DNA from: Phycisphaerae bacterium
GTDB lineage: Bacteria > Planctomycetota > Phycisphaerae > Sedimentisphaerales > Anaerohalosphaeraceae
Direction: 5' to 3'
DNA length: 64,000 bases
NCBI GenBank assembly: GCA_018052735.1
Contig: JAGPMT010000001.1
Span: forward strand, 124,001-188,000
Positions within the stretch are counted from its first letter, which is position 1; each line of letters begins with the position of its first letter. The translations under genes and the position numbers were made by a program. Below are positions 63,768 through 64,000 of this stretch, piece after piece. The notes beneath the pieces were generated by a model that saw nothing but the letters and a program-made list of their open reading frames with translations, had not been told where the DNA came from and searched no databases.

Positions 63768-64000
63768 TCACGATTCGGTCTGACGATGGTGTGCATTGGT
63801 TATAATTGCATGGATAAAATCGCCATACGACAGACCGCCGGCAGCGATAGCTGCGGCAAAGCCGGCATCGGGCGAAATATCCGGATTGGGATTAACTTCG
63901 AGAATATACGGATGAAGCTGCTGGTCCAGACGAAAATCCACACGGGCATAATCGCGGCAGCCCAGCGTCTCAAACGCTGCCGCAGCCAGCTGAGCAATGC
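63768..64000 (-). CDS. ATP-grasp ligase (D-Ala-D-Ala ligase type), C-terminal end only
   Basis: The right edge cuts the gene; the last 77 codons remain. FETLGCRDYARVDFRLDQQ and PYILEVNPNPDISPDAGFAAA form the ATP/metal site at the end of D-Ala-D-Ala ligase-like ATP-grasp enzymes (Glu and Asn of LEVNPNP bind magnesium). It ends at 63768, and the ribosome binding site of the GNAT gene spans its stop. Pairing with GNAT suggests a modified amino acid or peptide product rather than cell wall synthesis, but this is a guess. Confidence 0.88.
   Translation of the reverse strand, partial: IAQLAAAAFETLGCRDYARVDFRLDQQLHPYILEVNPNPDISPDAGFAAAIAAGGLSYGDFIHAIITNAHHRQTES

Noticed and set aside
1-64000. tRNA, rRNA, CRISPR, insertion sequences, integrases, replication origin
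   Set aside because: Looked for cloverleaf-like segments, regular repeats, transposase or integrase proteins and DnaA-type genes; none found.

Overview
The window looks like chromosomal DNA of a planctomycete-type bacterium, most likely of the Phycisphaerae/Sedimentisphaerales kind. This is judged from gene content only: orphan prepilin-like proteins with the H-X9-DG tail, several Tat-exported Gfo/Idh/MocA oxidoreductases, ThuA and DUF1080 domains, a DUF1573 lipoprotein, a very long secretin, and a site-2 protease with extra PDZ domains. Base composition is moderate. I found no rRNA, tRNA, CRISPR array, insertion sequence or phage gene.

Layout. (1) 1-5.6 kb: an edge-truncated ApbE flavin transferase is divergent from a B12-type radical SAM protein; the two share one compact promoter with a palindromic site. 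Two GT4 glycosyltransferases and an orphan pseudopilin-like protein follow. (2) 5.66-9.59 kb, minus strand: GT2, GT4, GT2 and a methyltransferase, overlapping end to end, a surface-glycan set. (3) 9.56-12.9 kb: dxr and rseP, housekeeping genes behind their own promoter. (4) 13.0-27.6 kb, minus strand: a complete type II secretion operon in canonical order gspC-D-E-F-G-H-I-J-K-L-M, preceded by a DUF1573 lipoprotein gene with its own terminator. The secretin is about twice the usual size. No prepilin peptidase is in the window. (5) 29.1-38.2 kb, plus strand: a second glycan set (polyprenyl-phosphate GT2, GT39-like membrane protein, methyltransferase, GT4, asparagine synthase-type amidotransferase), a PFL/UPF0210 protein and an ALG5-like GT2. 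(6) 38.2-55.9 kb, minus strand: a colinear run of twelve genes with short gaps, divergent from an AraC regulator at 56.2 kb. It encodes four Gfo/Idh/MocA oxidoreductases (three with Tat leaders), two TIM-barrel isomerase-type proteins (one fused to DUF1080), a secreted ThuA-HEAT protein, a seven-haem cytochrome c with a membrane cytochrome b, an MFS transporter, a discoidin-like lipoprotein and an Agl23-like membrane protein fused to a complete ApbE domain. (7) 57.4-63.3 kb: an orphan pseudopilin, then small membrane proteins on the minus strand, several with frameshifts or stop codons. (8) A GNAT acetyltransferase and the C-terminal end of an ATP-grasp ligase at the right edge.

The most interesting unit is region 6. 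The families present (Gfo/Idh/MocA, ThuA, DUF1080 and AP-endonuclease-2-like TIM barrels) match what is known of 3-keto-sugar metabolism. The linked multihaem cytochrome and cytochrome b suggest that electrons from periplasmic sugar oxidation may enter the quinone pool. That reading is inference. The Agl23-ApbE fusion at the end of the run is an architecture I do not know from described systems.
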